Of a DNA stretch of 64,000 nucleotides, positions 34,375-47,526 are shown in pieces. Below the pieces are notes generated by a model. The model did no database searches. It was not told the DNA's origin and saw nothing but the letters and a program-made list of their open reading frames with translations. The position numbers and the translations under genes were made by a program. The stretch's first letter is position 1. Every line of letters begins with the position of its first letter. The stretch comes from Ascaphus truei (lineage: Eukaryota; Chordata; Amphibia; Anura; Ascaphidae), in NCBI GenBank assembly GCA_036426205.1, contig WSYH01001254.1:1-64000 (forward strand), read 5' to 3'.

Positions 34375-36816
34375 TAAGCTGTTTTGTGCTAGTTTTATGC
34401 CAAATTCTAATTTAATACTGTGTGGTGAATTGCAGTCCTTCCAATTTGTTCCCATATTTGAAGACCTGTTTCTTCAATTTTAGCATCAGTGGTCTCATAG
34501 AATTTAACATTCTTTGGAGTCTGACTGACTGTTTTCTGATATACAATCCAATGTCTTGCAGTGCATCTTTGTACCATGATAGCTGGTTCTAGATTGTTTT
34601 GTTAGACCGAGAGAGATCTGTGAAGGCTCCCAGGCAAGCTGACCCCCACTTTGTGATGACGACAATGTGTCAAGAAATGGAACATTTTCATTCAGCATTT
34701 CATTAAAAGTTCACTAATAATTATTACACTTTAGAGCAGCATTTCATTTTAAAAAGTTTTATTTTCCTTCAGTATTTAATAGAAATGTTTTTTTTCACTC
34801 TATGCCCTTTTTAATAAGTTTTTATGTATTAAAGAAGCAATCCAAACTGGCTTTTTTTTTTAACATAGTATTGATGAAGCAGGTGGTCTTCTGAGCTGAA
34901 AATAATAAAGTCCAGCTCTGGGGACATCCTGCTTCCAGAGATACTTGCTTCCTTTGGGGTTTCTGGTAGCCGCTCCACTCGGCAAGCAGGGTTCACGTAA
35001 TGGCGGAGTTTTAAAGCTCCCGTGTCCTGGGAGCCAATAGGAAACCGTGACTCGGGAGTTTTAAACTTTGCTGAGATGCAGATCACCAAAGGGGGGTGCT
35101 GGTATCTCGAAGCATGGGGTCCCGAAGCTTAAAGTAATGGGGCTCGGCTCCGGAGACCCCCTGCTTCAAACTTATGTAAACAGAAAAAAATAATACAGGA
35201 ATTGCTCCTTTTTAAAACAAAAAAAAAAAAGGGAATGAGTAAATGCTGCTAGCAAATGTAGAGTAAAATGTATTTGGTCCACTAGGTGGCAGAAGGAACC
35301 TATTGTCATATGCTGCCTGCAGTCCTGAGAGTATTCAAATGCGTGGAGCAAGAATAATAGCATGTGTTGATGCTAACAAAAGTTGAGCTTCAAAGGCGCA
35401 TTGAGGTTTTTAACCCTTTGTGTGCCCGAGGACATAACAACATCATAGGGACTAGCACCCAAGGGGCCCCATGACTACGTCATGCTCAAAGAGCCTGTTT
35501 TTCCCCGGTGAGGTCAGGTCATGTGTTCCCATGGCCTACAGGACGTGATATAACCAGTGAGGAAATGGATTTCCTTTTCCTCCAAAAAGGCCACAGCGGT
35601 CACATGACCTCATCTGAACCTTTTACACGGTGGTGTGATGGCTTTTGCAGAAAAACCCCTGTCGTTTGTCCCTGTTTTTATATGTTAATTTGAGCTGCAA
35701 GAGACTGCTGACATTGTGTGACACTGTACAAATCCCAGTGTTTGTAGCTATTTGTTTTCCACCCCTTCATGTTTGAAAATCAGGTTGTACTATATAAGCG
35801 CATATTTAAAAGTGGCTTTCAGAACTGTTCTGGTGATATTCATAGTTTACATAATCTTTGCTGAAATCTCATAGCTGAGTGGTGGTTTTCATAGATAAGG
35901 GACATATGTATCAAATTAACATCAACACTGGGGAGCACCTAAAAAGTGATTGGGTTAATGCACTGAATTTACATGTTTAGCGGTTAAAACATGCTTTCCA
36001 TGGAGCACCACAAACCATGCTTGGCCAATTTGTGCCATGATATAACTTCACACCTTTGCCAGAGGTCCGGATTTAATTTGTAAAGTGTTGCTGGACAATC
36101 GGTCAGCAAAAAGGTTATCTCAAATATACTTGCTTTGTTTCTAGGCAGTGCTACTGTCCCTTTGTCTACTAGATATTAAACATGTTTTTTTCTACAATTA
36201 TACTGGACTTCTTTATAAAATATTTATTCTTCTACTCAATCACCATTACTCTCTTCCTACCTTTTTCCATAATTTTTTTCTCGCACACAATCATCTTTTC
36301 CTCGAGGAGAGGAATACATTCTGGGGGAAGTGTTCCCTGGAAGTGTGGTTGTATGGAACAGAATCCCAGCCACAGAAATATGGAGTAACTACTAAAAACA
36401 AGGGAATTTTATAGGGAGTTATTAGAAGATGGGAAGTAAAGATTAAATCTAGAAATAAAGTATTATCTATAGCTGTAAGACACGCACAATAGGTGGCCAA
36501 GTTCTGTGTAATCTGTCTTTTAAATTTTTTTTTTTTATTCTTACTTTTGAATAGCATCCTTATTTATCCTATCACTTGATACCATACTGTATAGTGTAGT
36601 AATGAAAGGTATCTGATAGGTAAGCCTAAGTTAGGGTTTACACAATCTTTTTAGTACTTAATAAAATGTCAACCAAAGGTATGTTCAAGTTTTGACTCTT
36701 TCATGAATACATTTCACATTTATGATCAGTAGCCATATAACAATGTGTTTTTAAAAACAATGTATATTTAATAAATCATGTGAGAAATGTGTAAACTTTT
36801 GACATGTATTATTTAG
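34375..36816. other. Mostly AT-rich, no recognised exon
   Basis: I searched for the expected upstream LRRC47 exon and did not find it. A diverged GACCCCCTGC module lies at 35100-35165. Confidence 0.35.
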
Positions 36817-37660
<844 letters not shown>

Positions 37661-37829
37661 CAGGGGTGGCTAACGTCAGTCTCCAAGGGCCACCAACAGG
37701 TCAGATGTTCAGGAGATCTCTGCTTCAGGACAGGTGGTCAGTCATGATTGAGCTACCTGTGCTGAAGCAGGGATATCCTGAAAACCTGACCTGGTGGTGG
37801 CCTTTGGGTATTGGAGTTGGCCATCCCTG
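37661..37829. mobile_element. hAT (Buster-type) MITE
   Basis: The ends are CAGGGGTGGCTAAC and the complement of CAGGGATGGCCAAC. Imperfect 8-bp flanks are TACTATAT and TCCTACAT (6 of 8 match, both with central TA). It is a 169-base non-autonomous copy within the LRRC47 intron. Confidence 0.82.
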
Positions 37830-37859
37830 TCCTACATCATGACACTGGTCAAATATATA

Positions 37860-37984
37860 ATGTATTCATTTTTTATAGCTTGCTTTGTTCTCAAACCTAA
37901 TCACAAATTCAAGGACATACTTGAAAACGAGAGGTAACTCTCAATGTATTACTTCCTGGTAAAACATTTTATAAATAAATAAAT
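37860..37984 (+). mobile_element. 3' end of a CR1/L2-like LINE
   Basis: ATTACTTCCTGGTAAAA and a terminal (ATAA)n run match the 3' end of the LINE at 50251-51098, including ACATACTTGAAAACGAGAGG. It is a strongly 5'-truncated copy. Confidence 0.85.
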
Positions 37985-39313
37985 GCCAAGTTGTTGTTCT
38001 GTTAGTACTCCAGTTGTACCAGCACTCAACATGTTAAACTGTTGGAACACAATGAGTAAGTGGTACGTTTGATTCTTGTAAGAGATGCAATTACAAACCC
38101 ACTCTTCTGTGGGAAACAGATGGGATAAGTTTACTTCGACTTGTCAGTCATTCCTTTTCTGGTCAAACCAAATACCTGGCTATTTCCTGTCCGATCTGGT
38201 TTCGACTACAAAATGAGAATGGTACAGTATTAACTGATCTACCTTTGAGAAGGGTAACTGCAGTTGAGATGGAGCAAAGAAAACAACACGAGCCAGAATA
38301 TCTCGACTGCAAGTGTGATTTATTTCTTTTTAAATAATAACTTATTGTGTACAAATGTATAGAACAAGGAATGCAATTAAAAATGGGAATTTCTGGAAAT
38401 AAGCATCTAGAGCAAAACCATGCACATGTTATTTTATCAGGGCCTTATTGCAGAGCATTTGTAAAGCCGCTGTGTAGATATTTATGGATTACTTTGCAGA
38501 CTGCTGCTTGGCTCAACAGCTTCCCAGAAATCCATAACCGCCAATGTTTGTAGTTACAATTCAATTACAAATGGGCCACTTACATATTGTTTGACAAAAG
38601 CTGTAGTGCTATTTTTTTTAGTTCAACTCGAGGGCCAATTTCTTTATCTAGTGCTGCAATGATGTCCTAACCAAGTTTCCTGGATGTGTCAATATGTCAG
38701 ATGAGATTAATGGGAATTATTGCAAATGGAACTGTTCACCTCACCAAGACTGAAATACTTGCATGCCTTGTTATCGTAGTTAATGCAGGGATTCTGTGAC
38801 TAAAATGCACAGTCCTCCACCACCCCCTACTCACACACTCTCTTTTTAATGCAAAAGCACAATGAGTGTATATACTACAATATTCTCCAGCCCAGGGAAG
38901 ACGTCTTCAGCATACTCGATAAGGGCTTTGGCTGTTTTCGTTCAAGCAAGATATTAGTTGGAGATTAAGGATAACTGCTTTTTCTTGTACAATTGTTATG
39001 ATACTGAGACATCTACTGGAAATCACTGGGTTTTAAATGAGGTAATCATATCTGAAACCAAGCTAAGACTTATACATTTATAAACATTTTCGGTCATGCA
39101 GAACCTGAAAAAATCCCCACATGTAGAGTGCTTTGTAGTTTTAAGGAAATAAAGTATTGTGTGTTCCTAATCTATTGTAATGGTAGTTAATATTTAACAG
39201 GTAAATTTACAATGCTAGACCTATTTCCCTGATTCATATTCAAGCATTACATTGTAATATTTGCGGGTATGCCATCTGTTAATTCTAATTTCCTCCTGTG
39301 TTTTTGTTTATAG
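37985..39313 (+). other. LRRC47 intron, no recognised element
   Basis: AT-rich intronic sequence with no supported exon. Confidence 0.4.
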
Positions 39314-39430
<117 letters not shown>

Positions 39431-39556
39431 TGAGTTTGTTTCTCTATATTAAAAAAAAAAAAAAAGTATGTATATATGTCACACTTTTTTACCCACCATA
39501 ACTTAAGTATGGTAAAACCTATCCTTGCTTCATTTTTGCATAGCCAGTATAACCAA

Positions 39557-39604
39557 CCCCACACTGATGAGACCCATTAAGGTCGAAACTGTTGTCTCTG
39601 GGGG
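39557..39604 (+). ncRNA. Type I hammerhead ribozyme with a canonical core
   Basis: Stem I is CCCCACA (39557-39563) pairing with TCTGGGG (39597-39603): A-U, a C-C mismatch, A-U, then four G-C. CTGATGA is at 39564-39570. Stem II is GACC (39571-39574) with GGTC (39581-39584) around the loop CATTAA. GAAA is at 39585-39588. Stem III is the single pair C39589-G39594 around TGTT, and the cleavage triplet GTC is 39594-39596. All core bases agree with the known consensus. Such ribozymes with tiny stem III occur in Penelope-like elements. It lies in the intron between LRRC47 exons at 39429 and 41232, in the transcribed sense, so the pre-mRNA could contain it. A minimal stem III often needs dimeric transcripts for efficient cleavage. 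Confidence 0.82.
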
Positions 39605-40005
39605 ATTTATGGGGTTTTCTTCTAGGACCAGCATTCTGTTATTCATCGCAATGCCCTCACTACTGTATATAGCACATTAATCACATTTCTTTTTTTTTTT
39701 TTTACTTAATGTTTTTATTGCAAAGAAAGCAGATTTTGGGTGGAGGTGAATTGGCATTCATTACTACATTTACTCAATAGCAGTCTTGTTTATTCCATCA
39801 CCAGTTATCATAACTTGTTTTATTGAAGGTTGCCACTATTATTTTTTTGTAATATAACATCGACCTTGATTTAATGAAAAATAAGATATTCTAACAATGC
39901 AATGACGAGGTGCAAGCCATTTGATGGCTAAAGTAGGTTTAGCAGTGTATCTGCACTTTTAGTTTTTGTGCAAATCAATTTGAAACCTTATTCATGCATG
40001 TTTGA
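39605..40005 (+). other. LRRC47 intron next to the hammerhead motif
   Basis: AT-rich with a long T run near 39690. It may include the rest of a Penelope-like terminal repeat. No ORF. Confidence 0.35.
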
Positions 40006-40215
40006 TAATAATAGCATGTTCTTGTATAGCGCTGCTGGTTTTACATAGCGCTTTACAGAGACATTTTGCAGGCACAGGTCCCTGCCCCGTGGAGCTTACA
40101 ATCTATGTTTTTGGTGCCTGAGGCACAGGGAGATAGTGACTTGCCCAAGGCCCCAAGGAGCCAACACCGGGAATTGAACCAGGTTCAAACTCAGTGCCAC
40201 TCCTACTCTCAAGGA
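40006..40215 (+). mobile_element. MIR-like SINE / L2-related tail
   Basis: GTATAGCGCTG, CATAGCGCTTTACAGAG, CCCTGCCCC, GGAGCTTACAATCTA, GTGACTTGCCCAAGG and GGGAATTGAACC are the familiar words of this vertebrate SINE group whose 3' end is shared with L2. No Pol III boxes were verified. Confidence 0.65.
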
Positions 40216-40785
40216 GTTTGATAGCTGTGATTACACACAAGCTCTACACTGTTGCATATTGTTTCTGGGGTGGTACACCACACCCTATAAAATGAACATT
40301 TTATTTGTAGAGTGGTAAAACTGTACACACGCACAAAGTTCCAAGGTGTGGGAAATGCTGTCAATGGAGACAGCAATGTATACTGTTGAGTCAGAGATTA
40401 AAAAAAGATTGTTATTCAATGTACCACCAGAAAGAACCTGCGTTTCTTTGATGGGACTGAACAACAGCACTATGACTCAAATTTCCCTGGGTACACTCCT
40501 ATCTTATAGTGGGAAATCCACGGAGAGTGAATTAGTTTGTCAAGTGGATCACATAATAAAAAGAGTAGTGCAAGAACATGCCCTTCTCCGTAAAACTAAC
40601 AAGACCCACTTGGAAAATGGACACTAATTGCGTATAAGGGCAATAATCCCTTATGTAAATGTGATGTTTGGCATTCCATTATAGGTGTAAATATTTCACT
40701 GCTCAGTGTGGGGTTATAATAGGCACATTTCATAATTGCTTGGCAGTAATAGTGCAGCTGAAAAGTAGTTCAGGATAGTCTAGAC

Positions 40786-41454
<669 letters not shown>

Positions 41455-41516
41455 TAACCGCGCTATGGGATATAATGTTGTGACATTCTTCTATGCTTGA
41501 TCTGCATTGGTTAGAC

Positions 41517-41856
41517 CAGTGGTGCGCAAAGTGGGGGGCGTGCCGGAGAATTTCCAGGAGGGGGGGGGGGGGCGGCAGCTACAGAGGTCCCGCGCTGTCC
41601 CCCAAGGCATTTAAATTAAATGTCGGAGGGACAGCGCAAGGCTCCTCCAGCCTGATCTTCTGTGACGCATCACCATGGTAACCAGCGTCAAATGCCGCCA
41701 CGGGGTCACATGACGGCACATTGCTATGGCAACGTGACATCACATGACCCTGCGACTTCATTTGATGCCGGAGCCGAGGGGGGCGGGGGGGCGAGCCGGA
41801 GGTAAGCGGGGGGGGGGGGGGGGGGGGCGCAGGTTACAAAACTTTGCGCACCCCTG
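41517..41856. mobile_element. hAT (Buster-type) MITE
   Basis: The ends are CAGTGGTGCGCAAAG and the complement of CAGGGGTGCGCAAAG. The 8-bp flanks are GGTTAGAC and GTTTAGAC (one difference). It is a GC-rich relative of 40786-41138, sharing GGCGCGC-type words, with long G runs that may be misread. Confidence 0.85.
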
Positions 41857-42733
41857 GTTTAGACATTTGAAATAATAAAATATATTTGGAATCCATGTTA
41901 CCTCTTTAAAATTTCAAATTATTGTTAAGTGATAATGCGACACAATACTGACCATTTTCTTTTCTGGAACGCTGCTCAAGCAACCTTTAAGAAGGCTAAT
42001 AATTTCCAAAATCTACTCTAGAAAATGATCTAGTATTTAAAGCAGCAAAATGTGACGTTCTGTAGTATTAAATAATGCAGTCTGAATTTTTTTTATAAAC
42101 TCCTAAAGCAATTTTTAATAAAACATTTTTATGGTTGCTACAGCACTCATCTAGAAAGTCATATCCACTCCCTCTTTTGAAAAAACTCTTGCCACACCTT
42201 TTTAAATTTTTTTTTTAGCTCTGCCCATTGCCAACAAGGTATCACAAACATCTCAAAAAGAAATGGCACAAATAGTACCAAACACACAAACTTAATCAGG
42301 GTAAATACTCAATGCATGAATAACAGAAAAAAAATAAAAGTAGGGTTATTGCCTGTATTGGTTATTCGCTTCTGCTGTGCCCGATTTAGAGGAAATCCCT
42401 TGTATCTGTCTCTGGTGTCTTCTGGGGTCGGAGGGGAGGGGGAACCGATGTCACCCCTGGATGTTGTACCCTTCACTGGAGTGATGGACCACTGCTTGGT
42501 AGCCTCAAGGGGTCCTCACTCGTTGCGGTGGTTGGCGTTCTCCGTTTCCACCGTTCCCTGAAGTGACGTCAGAGCGTGATGACCCAGATTTGACGGTATC
42601 CTGTTCTCTGGATATAGATTCTCTGGGTCTGCAGCTGCTGTTCTCCAATTAAACTGGCAGAGCTCCGTAAGTTCACGGGTTACCTCTGCGCAGTTAGGGA
42701 GCCGACAGGCTAGGCAACGAGAGAGTATTCATG
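41857..42733. other. No recognised exon
   Basis: AT-rich sequence. This is one of only two places where a join between LRRC47 and MMS22L sequence could lie. No homology junction is visible. Confidence 0.35.
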
Positions 42734-43389
42734 CTAAGACCTGGAAAACTGCCAGAGTTGTCCCAATCTTCAAAAGTGGGGACAAAAACACTGTCTCAAA
42801 CTACAGACCAATCTCACTTCTCCCAATTCTATCCAAAGTCATGGAAAAATGTGTCCATTCCCAATTAAGTGATTACTATACCAAGACAAATTTCCCTAGC
42901 CAATTCCAATCTGGCTTTCGTCCCAAACACTCCACCGTAACTACCCTGCTAAAAGTTTGCAATGAAATCCATTGTGGAATGGAACGGGGACAACTCACTG
43001 GTGCAGTATTCCTAGATTTTGCAAAGGCTTTTGATACAGTTGATCATGCTATCCTGCTTAACAAACTCCAGAGCTCTGGAATAGGGAAGCATGCTTTAAA
43101 CTGTTTTCAGTCCTACCTATCTGGAAGATCCCAACGTGTGTCCATCTCAGACTCTAAATCCAACCCCCTGGATATCATCTGTGGTGTCCCGCAAGGCTCT
43201 GTTCTGGGGCCCCTACTCTTCAGTGTTCATTAATGATCTTCCCACAGCTTGTAAGGAAGCCTCAATACACATGTATGCAGATGACACAATCCTATATGCA
43301 CACAGCCATAGCCTCTCTGACCTTCAACACATACTTCAGTCTGACTTTTTGAGACTCGAAAACTGGATTTCCCAAAACAAACTGTTTTT
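42734..43389 (+). mobile_element. CR1/L2-like LINE, RT part left of the L1 insertion
   Basis: This 5'-truncated element starts near GCTAAGACCTGG. The RT palm follows: SGFRPKHSTVTTLL, GAVFLDFAKAFDTVDHAILL (motif A), CGVPQGSVLGPLLFS, then a shift of frame at about 43225, and HMYADDTILYAHS (motif C). The L1 insertion cuts the coding sequence just after ENWISQNKLF. It is closely related to 30606-31960. Confidence 0.92.
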
Positions 43390-43724
43390 TTTTTTTTTTA
43401 TAACTTGTATTTTTATTTTTGTGAAAATACAGCATGTATACATCTTATTTCCAGTACTGTGACTTGCATTATTCATATCTCTTATGTATGATAGCTGAAC
43501 ACAAACATTATCATCAAAACCAAAGTTATAAGTAACAACATAAACTTAAATAATAAATAATCCTAAAGTAAAATTAGGTGGGGGGGGGAGAGGAAAAGGG
43601 TGGGGAGGTGGAGAGGAAAGTTGGGAGGCCGCGGCTCTGATCAGCGCCTCAGGAACCGATGTCTGGTTTGATTTGTTGCTGCTGGGTAAGCTACTCCATT
43701 ACCGAAGAACGCATCTAGTTACTA

Positions 43725-46487
43725 TTAAAGCAAAACGGTGGTACTCTTCACCCCAGGGATGTCTGTCTGGGCCAGCCAAGGCGTCCAGACTTTTAGGAAA
43801 TTTTCGCCAGTGTCATTGACTAGACTTGTCAATTTTTCCATCTGGCATACGTACCAAATTCTATTCCGGATTTTGGGGATAACAGGAATTTCATTTTGTT
43901 TCCATAATGCTGCAATCTCGCACCGCACGGCTGTAGCAAAATGTGCTATTAGTTTAAGAGTGGCTTTTGAGAAGCCTTGTCTTGCCCTTCCCAAAAGGAA
44001 GAGACCGGGATCAAATGGGATATCGAGGTCCAAAAGCCTCTGAAGCCAATTAATGATTTTTTTCCACATTGGAATCAGCCGGGGGCATGACCACAGCATA
44101 TGTAACAGATCAGCGGGTTCTCCACACTGCCTAGGACAGAGTGGAGAACTACCGTTTACAAATTTGGATAGTCTAAGTGGGGTGAGGTACCACCTCATTA
44201 GGACCTTATATGCGTTCTCCTTTAATGTTGTGCAAATCGAGCTCTTAGCAGCTGCTGTTGCTATTTGGGTCCACTCGTCAACATCTAGGGTCTCCCCTAA
44301 GTCCAGTTCCCATTTTAGCATGTAACCTAGCTTGTGGGTGACTTTAGTTCCAGAACCGATCACTTCTCTATACATCTGCGATGTGAGTCCCCTTGTGTTG
44401 GTCTCTTTCAGACAGAGCTTTTCGAATGTTGTCAGAGGTGGGTATGGGGTTGAATTATTGTAGAAGGCTCTGATCTGGAGGTATCTAAAAAATTCTGAAT
44501 GTGGGATATTTTTCTCTTCTCTTAATTGTGTAAATGATATGAGTTTGTTATCTACCACCAGATCTTGTAATCTCATAATATTATGCTGTTTCCAGATTTG
44601 AAAGTTAGCGCTAGGCATACCCGGAGCAAAGTGTGGGTTCCCCCATAGGGGTGTCATTAGGGTGTTTCTGGACGTAAGTCCGCACCTAAATTTGGTAGCA
44701 TCCCAGATTGCTAAAGAATTGGTCATTGAGGATAGCGGCTTTTGTATAGCGGATTTTCTTGCTATTTTTGGGGTCCATATTAGATTGCTTAGTTCCAATG
44801 GGGAACAAGCTTTGCTTTCCAATGCTACCCATCGCTTCAAATCAGGGTGTATTTGCCATTGGGAGAGTTGGCATAATTGGGCCGCACGATAGTATGAAAT
44901 CAAGCAAGGTACTGCTAAGCCCCCTTCTGTTGGGTGTTTCAATAGTGTCTGTTTAGTAATTCTAGATTTTTTGCCACTCCATATAAATGCATAGATGGTG
45001 GATTGTAAATCTCTAATTTCCTTTAAATTTAACGGCACTGGGAGGGTTTGGAATAAGTATAAGATGCGTGGGAGAACATTCATTTTTATGCTATATATTT
45101 TTCCTATCCAGGAGATATTAAATTTCGCCCACTTTCTTATATCCTCCTTTAGTGTTTTAATTAATTTGGGATAATTTGCTTTATAAATAGATTTATATTC
45201 ACTTGTGATGAATACCCCTAGGTATTTGATCGCCTTAAGCTGCCAGCGAAAGTTGAAATTTAAAGAGATTAGTTTTTCCTCTGGTTTTGGAATGTTAACG
45301 TTCAGGGCTTCTGACTTTGACTGGTTTATTTTAAATCCTGAAATTTTGTTAAACTTATCTAATAGGCTGAAGAGGTTAGGGAGAGAGGTGAGTGGTTTTG
45401 ACAAGACCATTAGTACATCATCAGCATAGAGGGCTATTTTGTGGATCTGATTATCTATTTCGAGACCGGAGATATCTGGATTGTCTCTCACATGTGCCGC
45501 TAAAGGCTCCATGCACATGGCAAAGAGTAAGGGCGAGAGGGGGCAACCCTGTCTCGTGCCACTCTTGATCTTAAACATGTCCGATTGGTAACCTTGATGC
45601 TTAACTTTAGCTGTCGGACCAGTGTATAGCGCCATGATAGCTGATATTAATTTATTCTCGAAACCAAATGCTCCAAGTGTAGCTTTTAGGTATGCCCAGT
45701 TGATCCTATCAAAGGCCTTTTCTGCATCTAGACTTAACACCATAATTTTTACTTTTTGCGAATTGGCTATTTCTAACAGATCAATGATTCGTCGGATATT
45801 ATCTCCCGCTTGTCTATCCTTAATGAAGCCGACTTGATCTGGGTGTATTAGTCTAGGTAGGATCTGACTTAATCTATTGGCAATTAATTTAGCATAGATT
45901 TTGATATCCGTATTAATAAGCGAGATAGGTCGGTAACTTTTACAGTCTAATGGGTCTTTGCCAGATTTATGAATTACAGAGATTGACGCTTGGAGCATGT
46001 CTTCGGGAAAGGGTTGGCCTGCTAATACCGCGTTGAACATTTTGAGCAGGTATGGGGTCAATATCTTACTGAATTTCTTATAATAGAGGCCCGAGAAGCC
46101 GTCTGGCCCCGGGGCTTTCGAATTTTTCAGGTTGTCTATAACTAGGTCTAGCTCTTCTGTGGTAAAGTCAGAACTCAGTCGTCCTCTCTCCTCGTACGTC
46201 AGCTTTGGCAGCTTTGAACTCGAGAGAAATGACTCACGAGATCGTTCAGTAGTTTGGTTATGTACTATTTTATCCCCATTATATAATTTCTCGTAGAATG
46301 ACTTGAATTCTTCTACAATTACAGATGGATTGCCAGAGATAGAACCTGAGGATCTTTTAATGGCTTGTATACTATAATTAGGGGGTCTGTGTCTCAGCTT
46401 GTTGGCGAGCATAGTATCTGGCTTGTTTGCTTTATCGAAAAATTTCCTCTTTGACCAATTCAGGGATATATCAGCCTGGGATGTCAA
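43725..46487 (-). CDS. L1/Tx1-type ORF2, RT and C-terminal part
   Basis: The 920-residue frame carries SYRPISLINTDIKIYAKLIAN, LDAEKAFDRINW (motif A), GTRQGCPLSPLLFAMCMEPL (motif B), ALYADDVLMVL (motif C) and KYLGVFI. Near the C-terminus is a C-x3-C-x7-H-x4-C zinc-knuckle-like motif (residues CPRQCGEP...HMLWSC). These fit L1-clade ORF2. It is one protein with the two segments upstream, separated by one frameshift (about 46540) and one in-frame stop. The reverse transcriptase would act on its own RNA by target-primed synthesis. The RT and C-terminal parts have no internal stop, so the copy is fairly young. Confidence 0.93.
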   Translation of the reverse strand: MTSQADISLNWSKRKFFDKANKPDTMLANKLRHRPPNYSIQAIKRSSGSISGNPSVIVEEFKSFYEKLYNGDKIVHNQTTERSRESFLSSSKLPKLTYEERGRLSSDFTTEELDLVIDNLKNSKAPGPDGFSGLYYKKFSKILTPYLLKMFNAVLAGQPFPEDMLQASISVIHKSGKDPLDCKSYRPISLINTDIKIYAKLIANRLSQILPRLIHPDQVGFIKDRQAGDNIRRIIDLLEIANSQKVKIMVLSLDAEKAFDRINWAYLKATLGAFGFENKLISAIMALYTGPTAKVKHQGYQSDMFKIKSGTRQGCPLSPLLFAMCMEPLAAHVRDNPDISGLEIDNQIHKIALYADDVLMVLSKPLTSLPNLFSLLDKFNKISGFKINQSKSEALNVNIPKPEEKLISLNFNFRWQLKAIKYLGVFITSEYKSIYKANYPKLIKTLKEDIRKWAKFNISWIGKIYSIKMNVLPRILYLFQTLPVPLNLKEIRDLQSTIYAFIWSGKKSRITKQTLLKHPTEGGLAVPCLISYYRAAQLCQLSQWQIHPDLKRWVALESKACSPLELSNLIWTPKIARKSAIQKPLSSMTNSLAIWDATKFRCGLTSRNTLMTPLWGNPHFAPGMPSANFQIWKQHNIMRLQDLVVDNKLISFTQLREEKNIPHSEFFRYLQIRAFYNNSTPYPPLTTFEKLCLKETNTRGLTSQMYREVIGSGTKVTHKLGYMLKWELDLGETLDVDEWTQIATAAAKSSICTTLKENAYKVLMRWYLTPLRLSKFVNGSSPLCPRQCGEPADLLHMLWSCPRLIPMWKKIINWLQRLLDLDIPFDPGLFLLGRARQGFSKATLKLIAHFATAVRCEIAALWKQNEIPVIPKIRNRIWYVCQMEKLTSLVNDTGENFLKVWTPWLAQTDIPGVKSTTVLL

Positions 46488-46539
46488 CAGAAGGTTTAGT
46501 TCTATTTTGGCATCTTTTATTGGTTTGAGTAGGTTGGGG

Positions 46540-47184
46540 TTATTGGATTGTTTGTTTGTCCTCTAGGGTTTTCAATTTAGATTGTAGTAAATTTAATTTG
46601 TATTCACGTTCTCTTTTCTTTCTAGACGCTATACTAATTAGTATGCCCCTGAGCGTGGCTTTATGAGCCCCCCATAGGGATAGATAAGAGTCTACTGAAC
46701 CGTGGTTCGTTTGGAAAAATTGATCTATTTCGTTGGCTACTAATTGGGCGGTGACAGGATTTTTTAATAGGGCTTCATTTAGTCTCCAGTTTGCTCTAGG
46801 TCTGTCCAGAATTAGCTGGGTGCACCGTAGCTCTATAGGCGCATGATCTGACCATGAAATATCATGGATCCCTGTATGGGAGATCTGCGGGACCAGTCTG
46901 CTAGAGATAAAGAAGTAATCGATTCTGCTATATGAAGAGTGGGGGTGCGAGAAAAAGGTATAATCTCTATCGGTGGGGTGTTGTTCCCTCCAGATGTCTA
47001 GGAGATTATTCTCTTTCAGGCCCTGTCGTAGAGTGTATGCCGTATGTTTGGATTGTCGGGATTGAGGGTTTGATCTGTCCATGGTTGGATCGAGGACTGT
47101 GTTAAAGTCCCCCGCTATTATTAAAGGGCCCTGTGCAACCTTGTTTAATTTATTGAAAACGCTTGTGAGGAAAGTGGGGTCCAC
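46540..47184 (-). pseudogene. L1/Tx1-type ORF2, C-terminal part of the AP-endonuclease and linker
   Basis: Endonuclease blocks are GDFNTVLDPTMDR, RIDYFFISS and the SWSDHAPIEL motif with the conserved SDH. A frameshift near the 46540 end separates it from the RT frame. It runs on upstream in the same frame to the TAG at about 47260. Confidence 0.9.
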
Positions 47185-47262
47185 TTCACCAGGGGCGTAG
47201 ATAGATGCAATAGATAGTGTTTGACCATTTATAGAACCTATGAGGATTAAATATCTTCCGTT

Positions 47263-47526
47263 CTAATCTTTAATAACTTTTTCTGCTTTAAAAGGACATT
47301 TGTTATGGAATATAATTGCTACTCCCTTTGATTTCTTTGGGGAGGATGAGAAATAAAATTGTCTGAATCTTTTATCTAGATATTTTGGGGCGTTCTTTAT
47401 GCTAAAATGTGTTTCTTGTAGTAGTATGATATCAGCTTTTTTACGCTGGTAGTCAGCAAAAGCTATACGTCGTTTATTCGGGCTATTTAGGCCTTTCACA
47501 TTGTGAGATATGATTATTAACCCCAT
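47263..47526 (-). pseudogene. L1/Tx1-type ORF2, N-terminal part of the AP-endonuclease
   Basis: It starts MGLIIISHNVKGLNSPNKR and includes DIILLQETH, the first catalytic blocks (Asn and Glu). A TAG ends the frame at 47263; the same frame continues on the far side to 47184, so this is a single stop mutation. Confidence 0.9.
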
